Shown here one piece after another: positions 36,671 to 48,062 of a DNA stretch of 64,000 nt. Every line of letters starts with the position of its first letter. Position 1 is the first letter of the stretch. The stretch is from Limanda limanda (Eukaryota > Chordata > Actinopteri > Pleuronectiformes > Pleuronectidae), in assembly GCF_963576545.1 (NCBI RefSeq), contig NC_083638.1, forward strand, positions 4,430,659-4,494,658, read 5' to 3'. The notes under the pieces are model-generated. The model was not told where the DNA came from. It was given only the letters and a program-made list of their open reading frames with translations, and made no database searches. Position numbers and translations under genes: made by a program.

Positions 36671-38852
36671 GCCTTATATCTTTAATGTCTCTCTCTCTCT
36701 CTGGTGTGAGCCTGACACCTGCTGGCTCCCGGACAGAACGACTCCTCCCGAGACCGATCATATTTCCTCTCATTGTATCTGAGATCAACATGATCTCTTT
36801 CATTAGGCGGCTACATCGGTGCATGACATGTCCAGTCAACTTATAATGTTTGACGTGGAGTCAGGGGAGCAGGCTGATCTAATAGTGAAATCTAATTCTT
36901 CTGATGGAGGGACTAATAGATATTGATTACACGGCCCTCGGTCCCTGGATGCTTCATACTGAGATAGATACTCACATAATGTCACTGACGCACAGTGAAT
37001 GTTAATGCTTTGTGAAGGTAATTGCCCTCTGTGGCAAAACCAGTTCCCTCTGAATACTAACAAGGTCGAGGCTGAGCCGAGCTGAAGTCCTGAGGCAGCG
37101 ATCGGCTGCTCTACTCCTTTTTTATTTAGATGTTTAACATCCTATCGCAAAACCTGATTCAAGTTGATGTGTAGTGACAGTCAGGGATGGATTATGTGAC
37201 CATGGGGATAAGTAACACCCTCCTCCTCCTCAGACATATAGAGGAAGACCCACAACTGCATGAGTGGGATTGTTTACTTAAGGTTCTTTTGTGACTTATG
37301 TTCCTTTCTAGGTGTTTTGCATCTGTTTTTATTGTATTTTTCCTGAATAGCTGCTTTATCAGATGCTGTCATGATAGTGACTGGAGAGACAGGGGATGGA
37401 GACTGGTTGACTCCCAGCACACAGTCTGCTTACTGGTTAACAGTTGGCTCTTTACCATGTGATCTACTGGAGCTCGTCTCTCTTGACGCTCTGCAGCTCT
37501 ATGTGGTGGTTTCGCATGTATTTGTGTTTGCTTTGTGTTTATCTCTGACAATTTTGCACATTTTAAAAAAGTCATTTTGCATCTGTTGCCTTTTCGTGGT
37601 GGGTTTATTCATTTTATAGCCTCATGTCTGCTGATTGTCTTTGTCTTTTTTATGTATTTTGTATCTTTTAGTTATTTTGTGTCTCTAGTGATGACTTTGG
37701 ATCTTCCTGTGACAGCTTTGTGTGCATTTTGTAGTTTTGCATCCATTTGTGGTCATTTTTTGGGGTTTTTGCATCTTTTTGAGTTGTTCTGTCATTTTGT
37801 TGTGTGTTTTTTGTTGTTGTGACAACTCTTCGATCTCCAGGAATATTCAGTCATATCTCTACTAGGAAAATTGGAAAGAAATATTTCCTAACCAATGTGA
37901 TCTTAGGCTGTTCTAAATCTAAGAAGAAAAGTAGAGTCCGTAGTGAGATAAGGACATTGGGCCTGAAAGCTGCTGACTACCGGCATGATAAATTATTTCA
38001 TTATAGCTTCATAATGGTGCAAATTAAAAATTTAAAGTAGGATTCAAAGAGTTTATCCTAAAAGTGTTCCCACATTGCTCCAGAGTGCAGGTGCTGTACG
38101 TGACACCCTGATAATAAACTACATGCAAACAGGAGATAATATACATGTGTGTCATTACAATACTTCACACTGTACACTGATATATTAACAAACAATATGA
38201 ATGAGAGAAATAAATACATCAAATATACATTCTTACCTTGTAAATCATTTCATATGATTATACACACAACCCTCCCACACACAACATGTCGTTATAAACT
38301 GTGTGTTGTGGTCGGGTTATTTGACCAAACATTATGTGAGATGTACTTTTCCCGTTTAATAATTTACATTGTGGTAAATCATTTTTTTTGTGCTGAAGTA
38401 TCTTTATAATTTTGGGATACTGAGTGTAGAACGATGAGCAAAATGTAAGACACTTGAAGGGGTCGGAATAATTTGTATATTCATATATTAAATATCACGA
38501 CAATGTGCTGTAACAGAAGAACACATCCATCTTGCTGACTTCTAGTATTGGTTCAGCCTCTGAGTTGTTGAGTGCATGTAGACAAACTGACAAACACTGG
38601 ATCTACACACTGAACAGTAACAAAGATGTTTTATCTTTTAACTTGTTTTATGATAGATGATCATTGTGCACAAAGCCAAATGTGTTTTGGTGTAAAAGGG
38701 ATTTTATGTTCTGTGTAAAGTTTAAAATCTTTACATTTAAGAATCATTGCTTAGGAACAAACAGGCTGAAGTTTAGTTTAGGTCAAAACACTGAGGAGAA
38801 TCTGGAGCTGACGATTCATTCCATGTTATTCAGCTTTATTTGAAGTGATAGG

Positions 38853-38866
38853 GCGCCACCTACTGG
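38853..38866 (-). promoter_or_regulatory. CTCF-like motif downstream of skor1
   Basis: The reverse complement CCAGTAGGTGGCGC matches the CTCF core consensus at every core position. It lies 2.2 kb beyond the likely skor1 poly(A) site. Such motifs also occur inside fish SINEs, so origin and use are uncertain. Confidence 0.4.
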
Positions 38867-39090
38867 CTTAACCAGTACTTACTCTTTTACCTAAATCTCC
38901 TAAGTGTTTTTCTAATATTTACAGATGATTGAAAGCAGTGGTGTCAAATTAGTTTGAAGATTTATATTCTTTAAGGAGATACCTCTTCATTTTATTCAGG
39001 GTTTATAAATAGAGTTTCAGGAAAACTTTGATCGTCACATCTCAATTTTTTTTTTAGGATTTAATTATTTAATGTATATTTAATTTAGGT

Positions 39091-39367
39091 TTTTTCCTTT
39101 CTTTGTCTTTGTTTTCTTTATTTTTTTTGTGGCTGTTTTGAATCTGTACTCAATCTGTATTTATTTATTTGTAGTTGTACATCTTTGTTTGTTTTGTGTC
39201 TTTTCTTTGGTGGTTTTCTTTCACTTTGTTTTGTTTTTTTAATGTTTTTGTCTTTGTCTGGCTTGTTGTCTTTGTGTCTTTTTGTCTCGTTATATTTTGC
39301 AGATGATTCTATTTCTCTTCAGTTTTTCTGTGCCAATGAAAAGTCAGTGTGTCTGTGTCTAAAAATG
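39091..39367. repeat. Interspersed repeat, copy A
   Basis: A T-rich sequence running from TTTTTCCTTTCTTTGTC to AATGAAAAGTCAGTGTGTCT; 42891-43177 is a clearly related direct copy with substitutions and small indels. Confidence 0.8.
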
Positions 39368-40848
39368 TTAGAATTTTCATACAGAAGTCTCATGTTGTTG
39401 TAAACTGTAAAACAGAAACAACGGACAAAGGACATGACGTCATCATCCTCAGTCCTGCTTTTATTTTGTGTTCTGCAGCTTTACAGTCCCATCAAATAAA
39501 AGACTAAAGTTAAAATCCTGACCAAACTAAACCCCACATAACCAAAGTAAACCTAAAGTGTTGGTTATATCTACGGAAAGTTGGCTGTAATGTGGGTTGT
39601 ATGAAGCAAACCTGTCAATTTTATTTTATTCAGTTTAAACTTGGGACAGAAAGATTTACAGAGTTAAATTCAGCGAGCAGAGTCTGACATGTCGGTCACA
39701 GCATCCTTTTGTTTGGCACTAAACTTGAAGCTTCTACTTTCTGACGTTTCCGACAGGTCATTTGCGTTTTTGTGGCTTCCTCCACAGCCACAAGGCAGTA
39801 TACAGTTCTCACAGGCTGAGTTTAACTCCCCATCAAAAGTAAACTGACCTTGATGTATCAAACATAAGTTTCCAGAGAAGAGGGAAATGAAAACCTCTGT
39901 GGAACCAATCAAAATGTGCCCGCTGCCCCACAGAGCTGCTGATGTGATGCTGTAGTCTCATTCTTTGATGAGAATCTCTACTCCTGCCTGAACTACTTTA
40001 CTTTACTTTACTCTTCAGTGTGGAAGTGCAACTCTGAGAAAACTCATTTAACATTATTTAGAGTTATAAATGATTGATGAGGTACGTCAGAGAAGTAATA
40101 TAATGGGACGAATTTAGTGCCACACTGACGAGTGCAGGCAGTTTAGATGCTGAGACGATGACTGGTAATAAAATCAATGCTGGATTTATACTTGTTGTTT
40201 ATTTGGATCCACAATCAAAGCAAACAAGTGGTGAGAAAACAAATGTGTGATGGATTCTGTTTCCCTCTGTTTATTATAGAACAAAAACAATATGAATCAC
40301 AGCATGTGGAGAACATGTGAACTCCTTTAGTCCATCGTGACTTGCAGCCTCATGCGAGATTTAAAATGAGCTGCACTTTAACCAACTATACAGCAGTAAA
40401 AGGCTGCAGAAGCTTGATGTATGTGATTTATAATCTAATTATGTAAAATATGATAATGTAATAGTCACAGGGGGCATTTTTCTACATTGAGTATTTTAAC
40501 TTTACTGTATATTTCCTTCATTATACTTAGATCATTTTATTTAAGTTATATTTTCAGTGCAGGACTCTTACCTTTGGTGGAGTATGTTTACATTATGGTT
40601 TGCAGGGAGTTGTTTGTAGCTCTGGGATTTCTGTATCCGCCAAACACAATGGAGACTAAGATCATAGCTCTGAAACAAAAACACATTGTAATATAAACCT
40701 CTTTTTCCCATTAATAACATCTTTGTGTTATGTACCTGTTAGATATACTGTACCTCCAGATTATTATTATTGTTGTTATTATTATGATCTTTATTATTGT
40801 TGTTGTTGTTAATATCATTGTTACTTGTTTGATTTCTGTAATCTATTT

Positions 40849-40910
40849 TGAAAAAGGGGGAAAACATATATACTCTTAACAAACTAGGGATTGAGGAATT
40901 TTAAATATAG
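40849..40910. repeat. Source copy of duplicated 60-bp segment
   Basis: From TGAAAAAGGGGGAAAAC to GAATTTTAAATATAG; recurs at 42812-42870 lacking one TATA. Confidence 0.85.
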
Positions 40911-41129
40911 AGCAGTTTGAAATATATATATATATATATATATTTTTAAAGGGTTAAAGTGAAGAATTTTACTTTTAATTGTTCCTCTTATCTTTCGTTT
41001 GAGTCCCAATCATTACTTCTGACTATTTAATGAAAATGGTTCCAAAGACTGGACGTCATTTAAAAACTAAATCAGGAAAATCACATTATTTCTACCTTCG
41101 CTTCTGTTTTTTCCTCTTTTCTCGCGTGT

Positions 41130-41229
41130 TCCTGAACGCACCGCGGCCGTTCTGTGCGCGTTCACGCGGCACTCTGCGCGTCCCAGTCATGTGACAGCAG
41201 CTCACCGCGCCTGCGCAGAGAAATACAAG
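41130..41229 (+). promoter_or_regulatory. pias1: pias1 CpG-island promoter and 5' UTR
   Basis: TATA-less, CpG-rich sequence directly before the pias1 start. It carries an E-box of the USF/TFE type (GTCATGTGAC, 41186-41195), an NRF1-like GCGCCTGCGCAG (41207-41218) and a YY1-type CAAGATGGCGG (41226-41236) overlapping the start codon. The CpG-rich stretch continues to about 41560, into intron 1. These motifs are typical of broadly expressed housekeeping promoters; binding is inferred. Confidence 0.65.
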
Positions 41230-41253
41230 ATGGCGGAGGGTGCGGAACTGAAG
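41230..41253 (+). CDS. pias1: pias1 first coding exon (partial gene)
   Basis: Encodes only MAEGAELK and then donor GTAAGG (41254). Human PIAS1 likewise has an 8-codon first coding exon, MADSAELK, split at the same place. PIAS1 is a nuclear SUMO E3 ligase that restrains STAT1 and NF-kB and modifies many transcription factors. The next exon, which should encode the start of the SAP domain, was not found in the remaining 22.7 kb, so intron 1 probably runs past the window. Although only eight codons are present, the CpG-island context and the position after skor1 on the same strand make the call firm. An a/b paralogue label cannot be assigned. Confidence 0.88.
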
Positions 41254-41797
41254 GTAAGGCGCAGCCCGAAATCACCTCTCCTTTCCCGGCTCTGCGGCGG
41301 CGGACGCCCCGGTGTCACTCCGCTCCGGCGGCTCCACGCTCCGGCCGCTGCGCCGGAGCTCCGACCCGGGGCTCACGCTTCAAAACGCGGCAGAAACTTA
41401 GTTGAATCCGGCTCCGGAGCCGGAGCGGGTCGGTGTGGATGCTGCTGCTCGTCCCCCGGAGGAGAGAGCGGGCTGCTGCTCCGCGGGCGGCCGGCTCTGG
41501 TCGCTCTGCTGCCGGGTGCTTTCAGGAGCTCTCCCCGCTGAGCTCCAGCCTGTCAGCGGGTCTGGATGTGACCGCGGAGCCATGTGTGTGTTCGGGTTCA
41601 CGTCAGAGAAACGATCCTCCCCTCAGCGGAGCCACGTTGTTGTTCATGTTGTGAATCATCTGCTTTTTAATCTGTTGATCATTAATTGGTATAAAGTTGG
41701 AGTCGGAGCTTCACGTCGGGTCCGAGCCGTTGATACCTGTTGATACCTCACCAGAGCCCGCAGCTTCCTGTGGAGGTTCCATCAGACACATGTGGAT

Positions 41798-42370
41798 GAA
41801 CATGTTCCAATTAATAATCAATGCTTTTTGCACATTGAGCAGAAATGTGCTGCACTTAAAGTCAAAGGCTCCATTAGTCCCAGATCAGTGAAGTTGATTA
41901 AGACACTTTGACTTTGAAGAAGAAGACTGAGTTGCTTCTTTTAATATTTAACAGTTATGATAGTTTAGTTCTGCAATAAATGGAATCAACATTTTGCTTT
42001 TGAATCCAACACCGACAGAGTTATGGTGTTTTGCATCTGATCACTGACTGTTCAACATTAACGAGTCAGTAAAGTGTCAGAACATGTTCCAATTAATAAT
42101 CAATGCTTTTTGCACATTGAGCAGAAATGTGCTTCACTTAAAGTCAAAGGCTCCATTAGTCCCAGATCAGTGAAGTTGATTAAGAGACTTTGACTTTGAA
42201 GAAGAAGAAGCAGAGAAGAAGACTGAGCTGCTTCTTTTAATATTTAACAGTTATGTTAGTGAATTTCTGCAATAAATTTAAGATTTTGCTATTGAATCCA
42301 ACACAGTCAGAGTTATGGTGTTTTGCATCTGATCACTGAATGTTACGAGTCAGTAAAGTGTCAGAACATG
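41798..42370. repeat. Tandem duplication, unit about 282 bp, two copies
   Basis: CATGTTCCAATTAATAATCA occurs at 41801 and at 42083, and similarity continues through TTATGGTGTTTTGCATCTGATC to the GAGTCAGTAAAGTGTCAGAA junction. The second copy has a small GAAGAAGCA insertion and point changes. Confidence 0.9.
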
Positions 42371-42807
42371 TGGAAGTTCTCGACCTTCCTCTGTAAAGTG
42401 AGTTGACATCATGTATATTATGATTTTATGCTATACAAATATAATATAATTGAATTGAAAGACATAAAGCCCAAACTCTCTGCAGCTTTTGATCACATTA
42501 TCAACTAACTTTGAAGCTTTGACCAAGTTTAAACCGTCTTTCCCCACATTTCACCTGTGATAATAAGAACTCATAATGCTGTTATTCATTCATACATGCG
42601 GATGACATGCTGTTTAATGTTTACATTCTTTTCCCTCTGTGAACTATATGAAACCAGATATGACCGGTCAAAGTCCTCTCAAAGTTTAAAACCTGTACTT
42701 ACTGTCCGTGTTTTCCACATGTGACCAAATCAGCCGGACACATTTCATTAAGCTCCGTGACAGTTGGATCTTTTCACACGGAACGACCACATGCATGTTA
42801 GCACCAG

Positions 42808-42869
42808 TCTGTGGAAAAAGGGGGAAAACATACTCTTAACAAACTAGGGATTGAGGAATTTTAAATATA
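42808..42869. repeat. Small templated insertion flanked by 10-bp direct repeats
   Basis: A 62-bp insert, mostly a copy of 40851-40909 about 2 kb upstream, lies between two copies of GTTAGCACCA (42798-42807 and 42870-42879). Confidence 0.75.
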
Positions 42870-42890
42870 GTTAGCACCAAAAAAGTTAAT

Positions 42891-43177
42891 TTTTTCCTTT
42901 CTTTGTCGTCATTTTGCATCTTTTTGTGGCTGTTTTGCATCTGTAGTCATTCTGTATTTATTTATTTGTAGTGGTTCGACATCTTTGTTTTTTGTTTGTG
43001 TCTCTTCTTTGGTGGTTTTCCTTCAATTTGTTTAGCTTTTTTATGTTTTTTTTCTGGCTTGTTGTCTTTGTTGTTGTTTTGCTTGTCTTTTTGCCTCTTT
43101 GTTATATTTTGCCGATAAATCTATTTCTCTTTAGTTTTTCTGTGGCAATGAAAAGTCAGTGTGTCTGTCTAAAAATG
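42891..43177. repeat. Interspersed repeat, copy B
   Basis: A direct copy of 39091-39367, now on the other side of the pias1 first exon. It is followed at once by a SINE/LINE-type segment (43180-43420), as if the two form one composite element. Confidence 0.8.
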
Positions 43178-43179
43178 AA

Positions 43180-43420
43180 GAAGGTTCCCGGTTCGGATCC
43201 CAGGTGGGCCGGGGGTCTCTCTCTCTGTGGAGTTTGCATGTTCTTTTGTTTGGGTGGGTTTGCTCCGGGTGCTTCCTGCTTCCTCCCACAGTCCAAACAC
43301 ATGCAGATTGGGGGGATCCGGTTAATTGGAGATTGTTAATTGATGTTGTGAACTTGAGTGTGATTGGTTGATTGGCTCCAGCTCTACAGCCCTCAGAGGA
43401 GGAGTGGTGGAGTGAATGGA
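43180..43420 (+). repeat. Teleost SINE/LINE-type repeat fragment
   Basis: Shows the familiar order GGTTCGGATCCCAGG, GGAGTTTGCATGTTCT, GGGTTTGCTCCGGGTGCTTC, CCTCCCACAGTCCAAACACA, GGTTAATTGG and GATTGGCTCCAGC, widespread in fish genomes as a retroposon fragment. It is truncated and has no coding content. The exact family needs a repeat library. Confidence 0.65.
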
Positions 43421-44272
43421 TAGATATCATTGTGCAGCATATTCACATCATAACACCGACTACACACAGGTCTGGTTGCACAGGACCGGGTTTGTTATCA
43501 GAGGCTGTTAGTCGGGGGGGTCAACGACCACACGTGCACCTTCATGCCCTTCGACCTTTACATCACACGAGTTGGAGGCGACACTGAAACTGAACCACGT
43601 TGTTATTTAACTTAGTAAAGCAGAGTTGGAAGCGATCTAGCTGATATCGATCCCAGTCTTGGGCTATTTATAGACTTCCCCCCCCCCCCAGTGTGTTGCT
43701 GTGGATCCATACCTGCTCCTTTGTGCCAGCTGCCGTTCGGCTCCAACACCGTAATGAACAGACCTCGGGAAAAAAGCCAGATGTGCTCAGTAATCTACCA
43801 GCGCCTGTGTATGATAGTGTTTCTCTGATAAATCATAGTCCAATCAAAGGCAACTCTTAATGGAGAGAGAGACTTCCGCTTGCTTTCTATTGCTTTTGCT
43901 CTTTCTCTTCATAATATATGTCCAGCAACTGATGTTTATCATCACTGTAAATAAACCTGCAAATAATTAGCTCCAATCCACACAGTGTCAGGCCAACGTG
44001 AGAAATGCTGATTATAATCAGATGGATAAAACCCAAGTTTACAGATTCCTTGTTTAGTCTTGTTTAGACCAGGATTCAGAAATTAAAGCTGTTTGGCGCC
44101 TGGACAATTTCCGTGGTTTGTGTTAAACATGTGAAAAACACGTCAGGAGATTCTCTGAGTCAGACACGTTCACAAGAACAGCAAAATGTCCAAAGCACAA
44201 ATGGTGAAATACGGCAAAATGTGCACCAATGGTTAAGATGTTGAGTTTCTTAATCACAGAGTTGCTCAGGAT

Positions 44273-44976
44273 AAGGGTTGCAAAATTCCGGGAATATTCA
44301 AAGTTAGACACTTTCCATGGGAATATACGGGAATATACCAGGAATTAACAGGAATAAACTGGAAATGTTGTGGGTAATTTATACTAACTGAATTTATCTT
44401 GTCATATACAGACATAAATATAAACATTTTGTTTTGTCATAGGCTGATTTGAGCCCTGAGGAAACTTTGGGCACTTGACTATATGCTTCTGCATCGTTGT
44501 GTCATTCTTAACATAGGTCTTTGCACAGTATTTGCAAATGTACACAGCCTTTCCTTCTACATTGGATGGGGTGAAATGTCTCCACACATGAGATAGTGCA
44601 CGTGGCATTGCTCTGTAGAATAAGATGAGAAAAAAGTTTGTAAAAAAACACTAATGCAATGCCAGAGATATAAATAGTTAGCCAAACAATTGGAATCGTC
44701 TGTAAACATATTTTACAATTGATGCATAAATGAATGGAAATAGGCTAGATGAACAGATGAACAATCCTCAATCAGCATGCTAATATATTTTCCCCAGTAA
44801 TATCGAAACTTACCTGACTAGTCCTGCACTCTACAGCAGGCCTCAATAGCCCTGCTGTAGTTATGCTTAAATGATGTTTTATTGCTCAGCGTTTAATTTG
44901 AGCTAAACTTCCCATGGAAAGTTTCTGGAAAATTTCCGGAAATTTCCTGGAAACTTTCCGCCCCTTTGCAACCCTA
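44273..44976 (-). mobile_element. Non-autonomous hAT element, copy 1
   Basis: 704 bp between exact 8-bp target duplications CTCAGGAT (44265-44272 and 44977-44984). Terminal inverted repeats read AGGGTTGCAAA. On the - strand it carries an intact BED zinc-finger frame but no transposase catalytic region. The same family occurs in opposite orientation at 52000-52773. Confidence 0.9.
44402..44608 (-). CDS. BED zinc-finger ORF of hAT copy 1
   Basis: 68 codons starting MPRALSHVWRHFTPSN. A BED-type finger is visible: the aromatic W-R-H-F, then YICKYC (C-x2-C) and KHIVKC (H-x4-C). BED fingers form the DNA-binding N-terminus of hAT transposases. The first 56 residues equal those of the copy at 52460. 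The RNase-H-like catalytic domain and the dimerisation region are absent. A splice-acceptor-like CTACAG stands just before the ATG. Whether it is expressed is unknown. Confidence 0.6.
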   Translation of the reverse strand: MPRALSHVWRHFTPSNVEGKAVYICKYCAKTYVKNDTTMQKHIVKCPKFPQGSNQPMTKQNVYIYVCI

Positions 44977-47528
44977 CTCAGGATTCAGGAAAACACTTGA
45001 AATGGTGAAGTCAGGGTCCATCGTGTGTTAGAGATTTGCCAACACGCCCACTTGGTCGCTGGGAGGTTTCTGAACATTTTGCTGCTTTATTCTCTCTTGG
45101 ACATTTCCCAGGAAGCTGGCAGGAACAGTTCTCACATTCAGTCCTTCCAGAAAATTTCAGGAAAATCTCCAGATTTCAGTTCTTGTCCGAAAGCAGCTCT
45201 AAAGAAATAGAATAAGAAACAGCAATTCCTCGTTGTTGAGGCTTGAACATTTGGTATATTATCGGTTGTCCAAAATAATCGTGTTTATTCATTAATCAGT
45301 TGACGTGAGTGAATCTGGTGATCTGGATGCATCATGTTGAGCTTTGGTAATTCATAGCAGGCGCTTTTCACTTTCTTATAACACTCTGGAGACAAACTCA
45401 TGAATCAGGAAGATTAGATCATTCAATGATGAAAAATAATCATTAATCTCAGCCCTAATTCAAACTATGTGACTTTTTCGACTGTCCATCAAACCCCCAG
45501 ATGTCGTCCACTGATTTTTTTTTTAAATAGTTTTCTAGATTAATTGAATAATAAAGCCCTGATGATCTATGAGGACTGAGGAACGCTGAGGACGGAGGTG
45601 ATTTATGAGAGATGCTGAATGGAAAATGATGGAGAAGCGTTAACTTCTCACTCTGCTGTTGACATTTTATAGAAGCATAAATATTATCTTGGTTTAAAAT
45701 ATCACCACATCGTACTCTCGGTGTAAAAGGATCTGACAAACAGGCCTCAGGGTATTTGTTTACAATCCAAACAGGTGAGGTTTGGTTTAGCAGAGATTGA
45801 GTTTGTCTTGGTGATATTTTATATTGTTGAGTAGCCACACAGATTATTCCCTCTCTGTCCTCCTGCATTATGAGAATAAACTCATCGGGACATTAAAGTA
45901 TTAGATAATCAAACAAGCACCTCTAACTGTGACACAATATTTTATTTTTAAACTTCTGTTTCACACCTCAGCTCAGATAAATACATGTTTTGTGTTAATG
46001 TTTGAATTTGGATCCTCGGGCTGCAGAGCTGGGAGCTGCCTGTGATACTGAGCTCTGGGCTGAAGACAAACATTCACCAGTGTCAGTGTGTGGCAGGAGT
46101 CATCAGTCCATCACAAACACAGAGAGAGAGAGAGAGAGCAGAAGCTGTGGATGGAGAGAATATCAATGAAAGGATAAAAAAAAAAAAAAACATGACACGG
46201 CTGCTGTTTGTATAAGAAAATGCTCTGTGACCTTTGAAACTTCAAAAAAAAATTCCGTATTTTTATTCAGGACCCTTTTTCTTACTTAATACGTTGAGAA
46301 TCTTTTATACTTTACATTTAGTGAAACATGCCTTCAGACAAGATTTAGAAATGCCTGTTTTTGTCAAACCGACCACTAATTGTCAGTCAACCGATCCATT
46401 ATTTGATTTATTCCCGCTCCGACATGCTGTATACTACATGTTGTGTTCACGGTGGCCTCGGGCTGTATATTATTACATCTGAACTGCTGCATAAATCCGT
46501 AATGCAGCTGCCCCAGACAAAAAACCCGAGCCTGTGAAATCCTCTGATGTTGCCAGGCCCTCGAACGCGTCCTGTTGCCTCGCGTTCTGTTCCACAGGAG
46601 TCCCGATCTGCCTCGGCTTCTTTGAACTGTCTTCTCTCTTCTGCTGGAGCCGCTGCAGCAGCAACCTGGCAATACAAATGACTGTCTGTGCGCCGGCGGC
46701 TCATAGGTGGAGACAGTCTATTTGTAGAGCCTGTGGCTAGGTTAATCCCTAATGATACAGGCTCTCATCTCCCATCCCCTACATCCTTTCAGCACCTGCC
46801 TATTTCTCTTTCTGTCATCGTCATTATCGCCAAAGTTAATATTTGGTTTTCAGAGAGAATTAGACGTTTTTGCATGGAAATTACCGATGTGACCGATACC
46901 TGCTCGCACCTGCGGCTCTATTTAAAGCGTACGTGCACGTGCAGATGTGTGTGCACGTTTTTTAAAGCTCGTACTAGAGAGGCTTCTCCTTGCACCGGCT
47001 CACAGAGAAAAGTACGGAGAATGGTAGAGTCTGCTTGGGGAGAGGCACATTAAAGATGTATGGCAGAGCACAGCATAATGTATAAAGCTTGCAGTGTGAG
47101 AAATGATCTCGTCGGGCACAGAGCAAAATCAGAGGTGTTTAGCATCAAAGCAACAGGAATCAAACTGTCAAGAGGGTTTATTCCCGATCTCTGCATTTAG
47201 TGAAGTTTATGGTTTGTGCTGCTGTCAGATAGAAGATTAGAAATCTGTCACTTCAGGCTGCGTGAGGCCCTGAGTGTTCTGTACAGTCGGGACCAATCCA
47301 CCCGGCGTAAGAGCTCTGCTATTGTCTGAGATATTCTGTCCTCTGAGAGCTCACGCTGGCTGCAGCCATTGACTTTCAAGCTAAGCTTTTCTTAGCTCCT
47401 GTGGTGATTTTGTTACGCCGGCCCTGTTGCCGTGGAAACGTGTGTCACATCTGAGATGGACACGGGCAGGTCGTGGTTGGAAACTCGACAGTTCGTAGCC
47501 AACTGCCTGAGGAAGACGGGCATTTCAC

Positions 47529-48062
47529 TGGTTTGGAAGTTATCCTTTTTGTCATTAAAGTTTTTTATTTATTCATGTATATAAAAACATACAATCAAAC
47601 TCAAAAAACAACATTTATAACAGCATCAACAGACAGTATACCCATCATACAACCATATATACAAAGGCCTCCTGCAAATCGATATTTTCTTTTTTTTTTC
47701 TTGAAACAACCAGAATGTACATCCAGCCCCATGTCTACAAATTTTTGTCCCAGGCCTAAAATCTTCCTCTTCATTGTTCATTCTAGCCAACATGCGTTCA
47801 TAAGATGCAACCTCTGACATCATTTCCATCCATTTTTTAACATCTGGGGCAACTGTACTTTTCCATACTCTATAAGAATCGTTCGAGCAGCTGTGACCAT
47901 CCCGACTTTTAAAACTACCCGATATTATATTTAGATATATTTGGAATTTCTGTTTGATCCACTAACAAACACAGTCTTGGTGATACAGGTACCGCCACCA
48001 CCAGCCATTTACTCACATGTTCCAGTACTTTCTCCCAAAATGGTTTGGAAGTTATCCTTTTT
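47529..48062 (-). mobile_element. 5'-truncated L1/Tx1-like LINE insertion with 22-bp TSD
   Basis: A 490-bp body (47551-48040) lies between two exact copies of a 22-bp sequence beginning TGGTTTGGAAGTTATCC (47529-47550, 48041-48062). On the - strand it encodes FWEKVLEHVSKWLVVAVPV and PRLCLLVDQTEIPN, wording typical of the ORF2p C-terminus in fish L1/Tx1 elements. The frame later breaks. The 3' end is A-rich and joins the A-rich target side, as expected of target-primed reverse transcription. Confidence 0.85.

Larger units (their letters stand above)
36671..41129. other. skor1-pias1 spacer, no gene recognised
   Basis: Mostly AT-rich. It holds T-rich, word-repetitive sequence (37500-37830 and 39091-39367) of interspersed-repeat type, a CTCF-like motif (38853), an ATT/GTT triplet-rich stretch (40760-40820), the source copy of a duplicated 60-bp segment (40849-40910) and an AT tract (40922-40943). 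No open frame here resembles a known protein. Confidence 0.75.
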
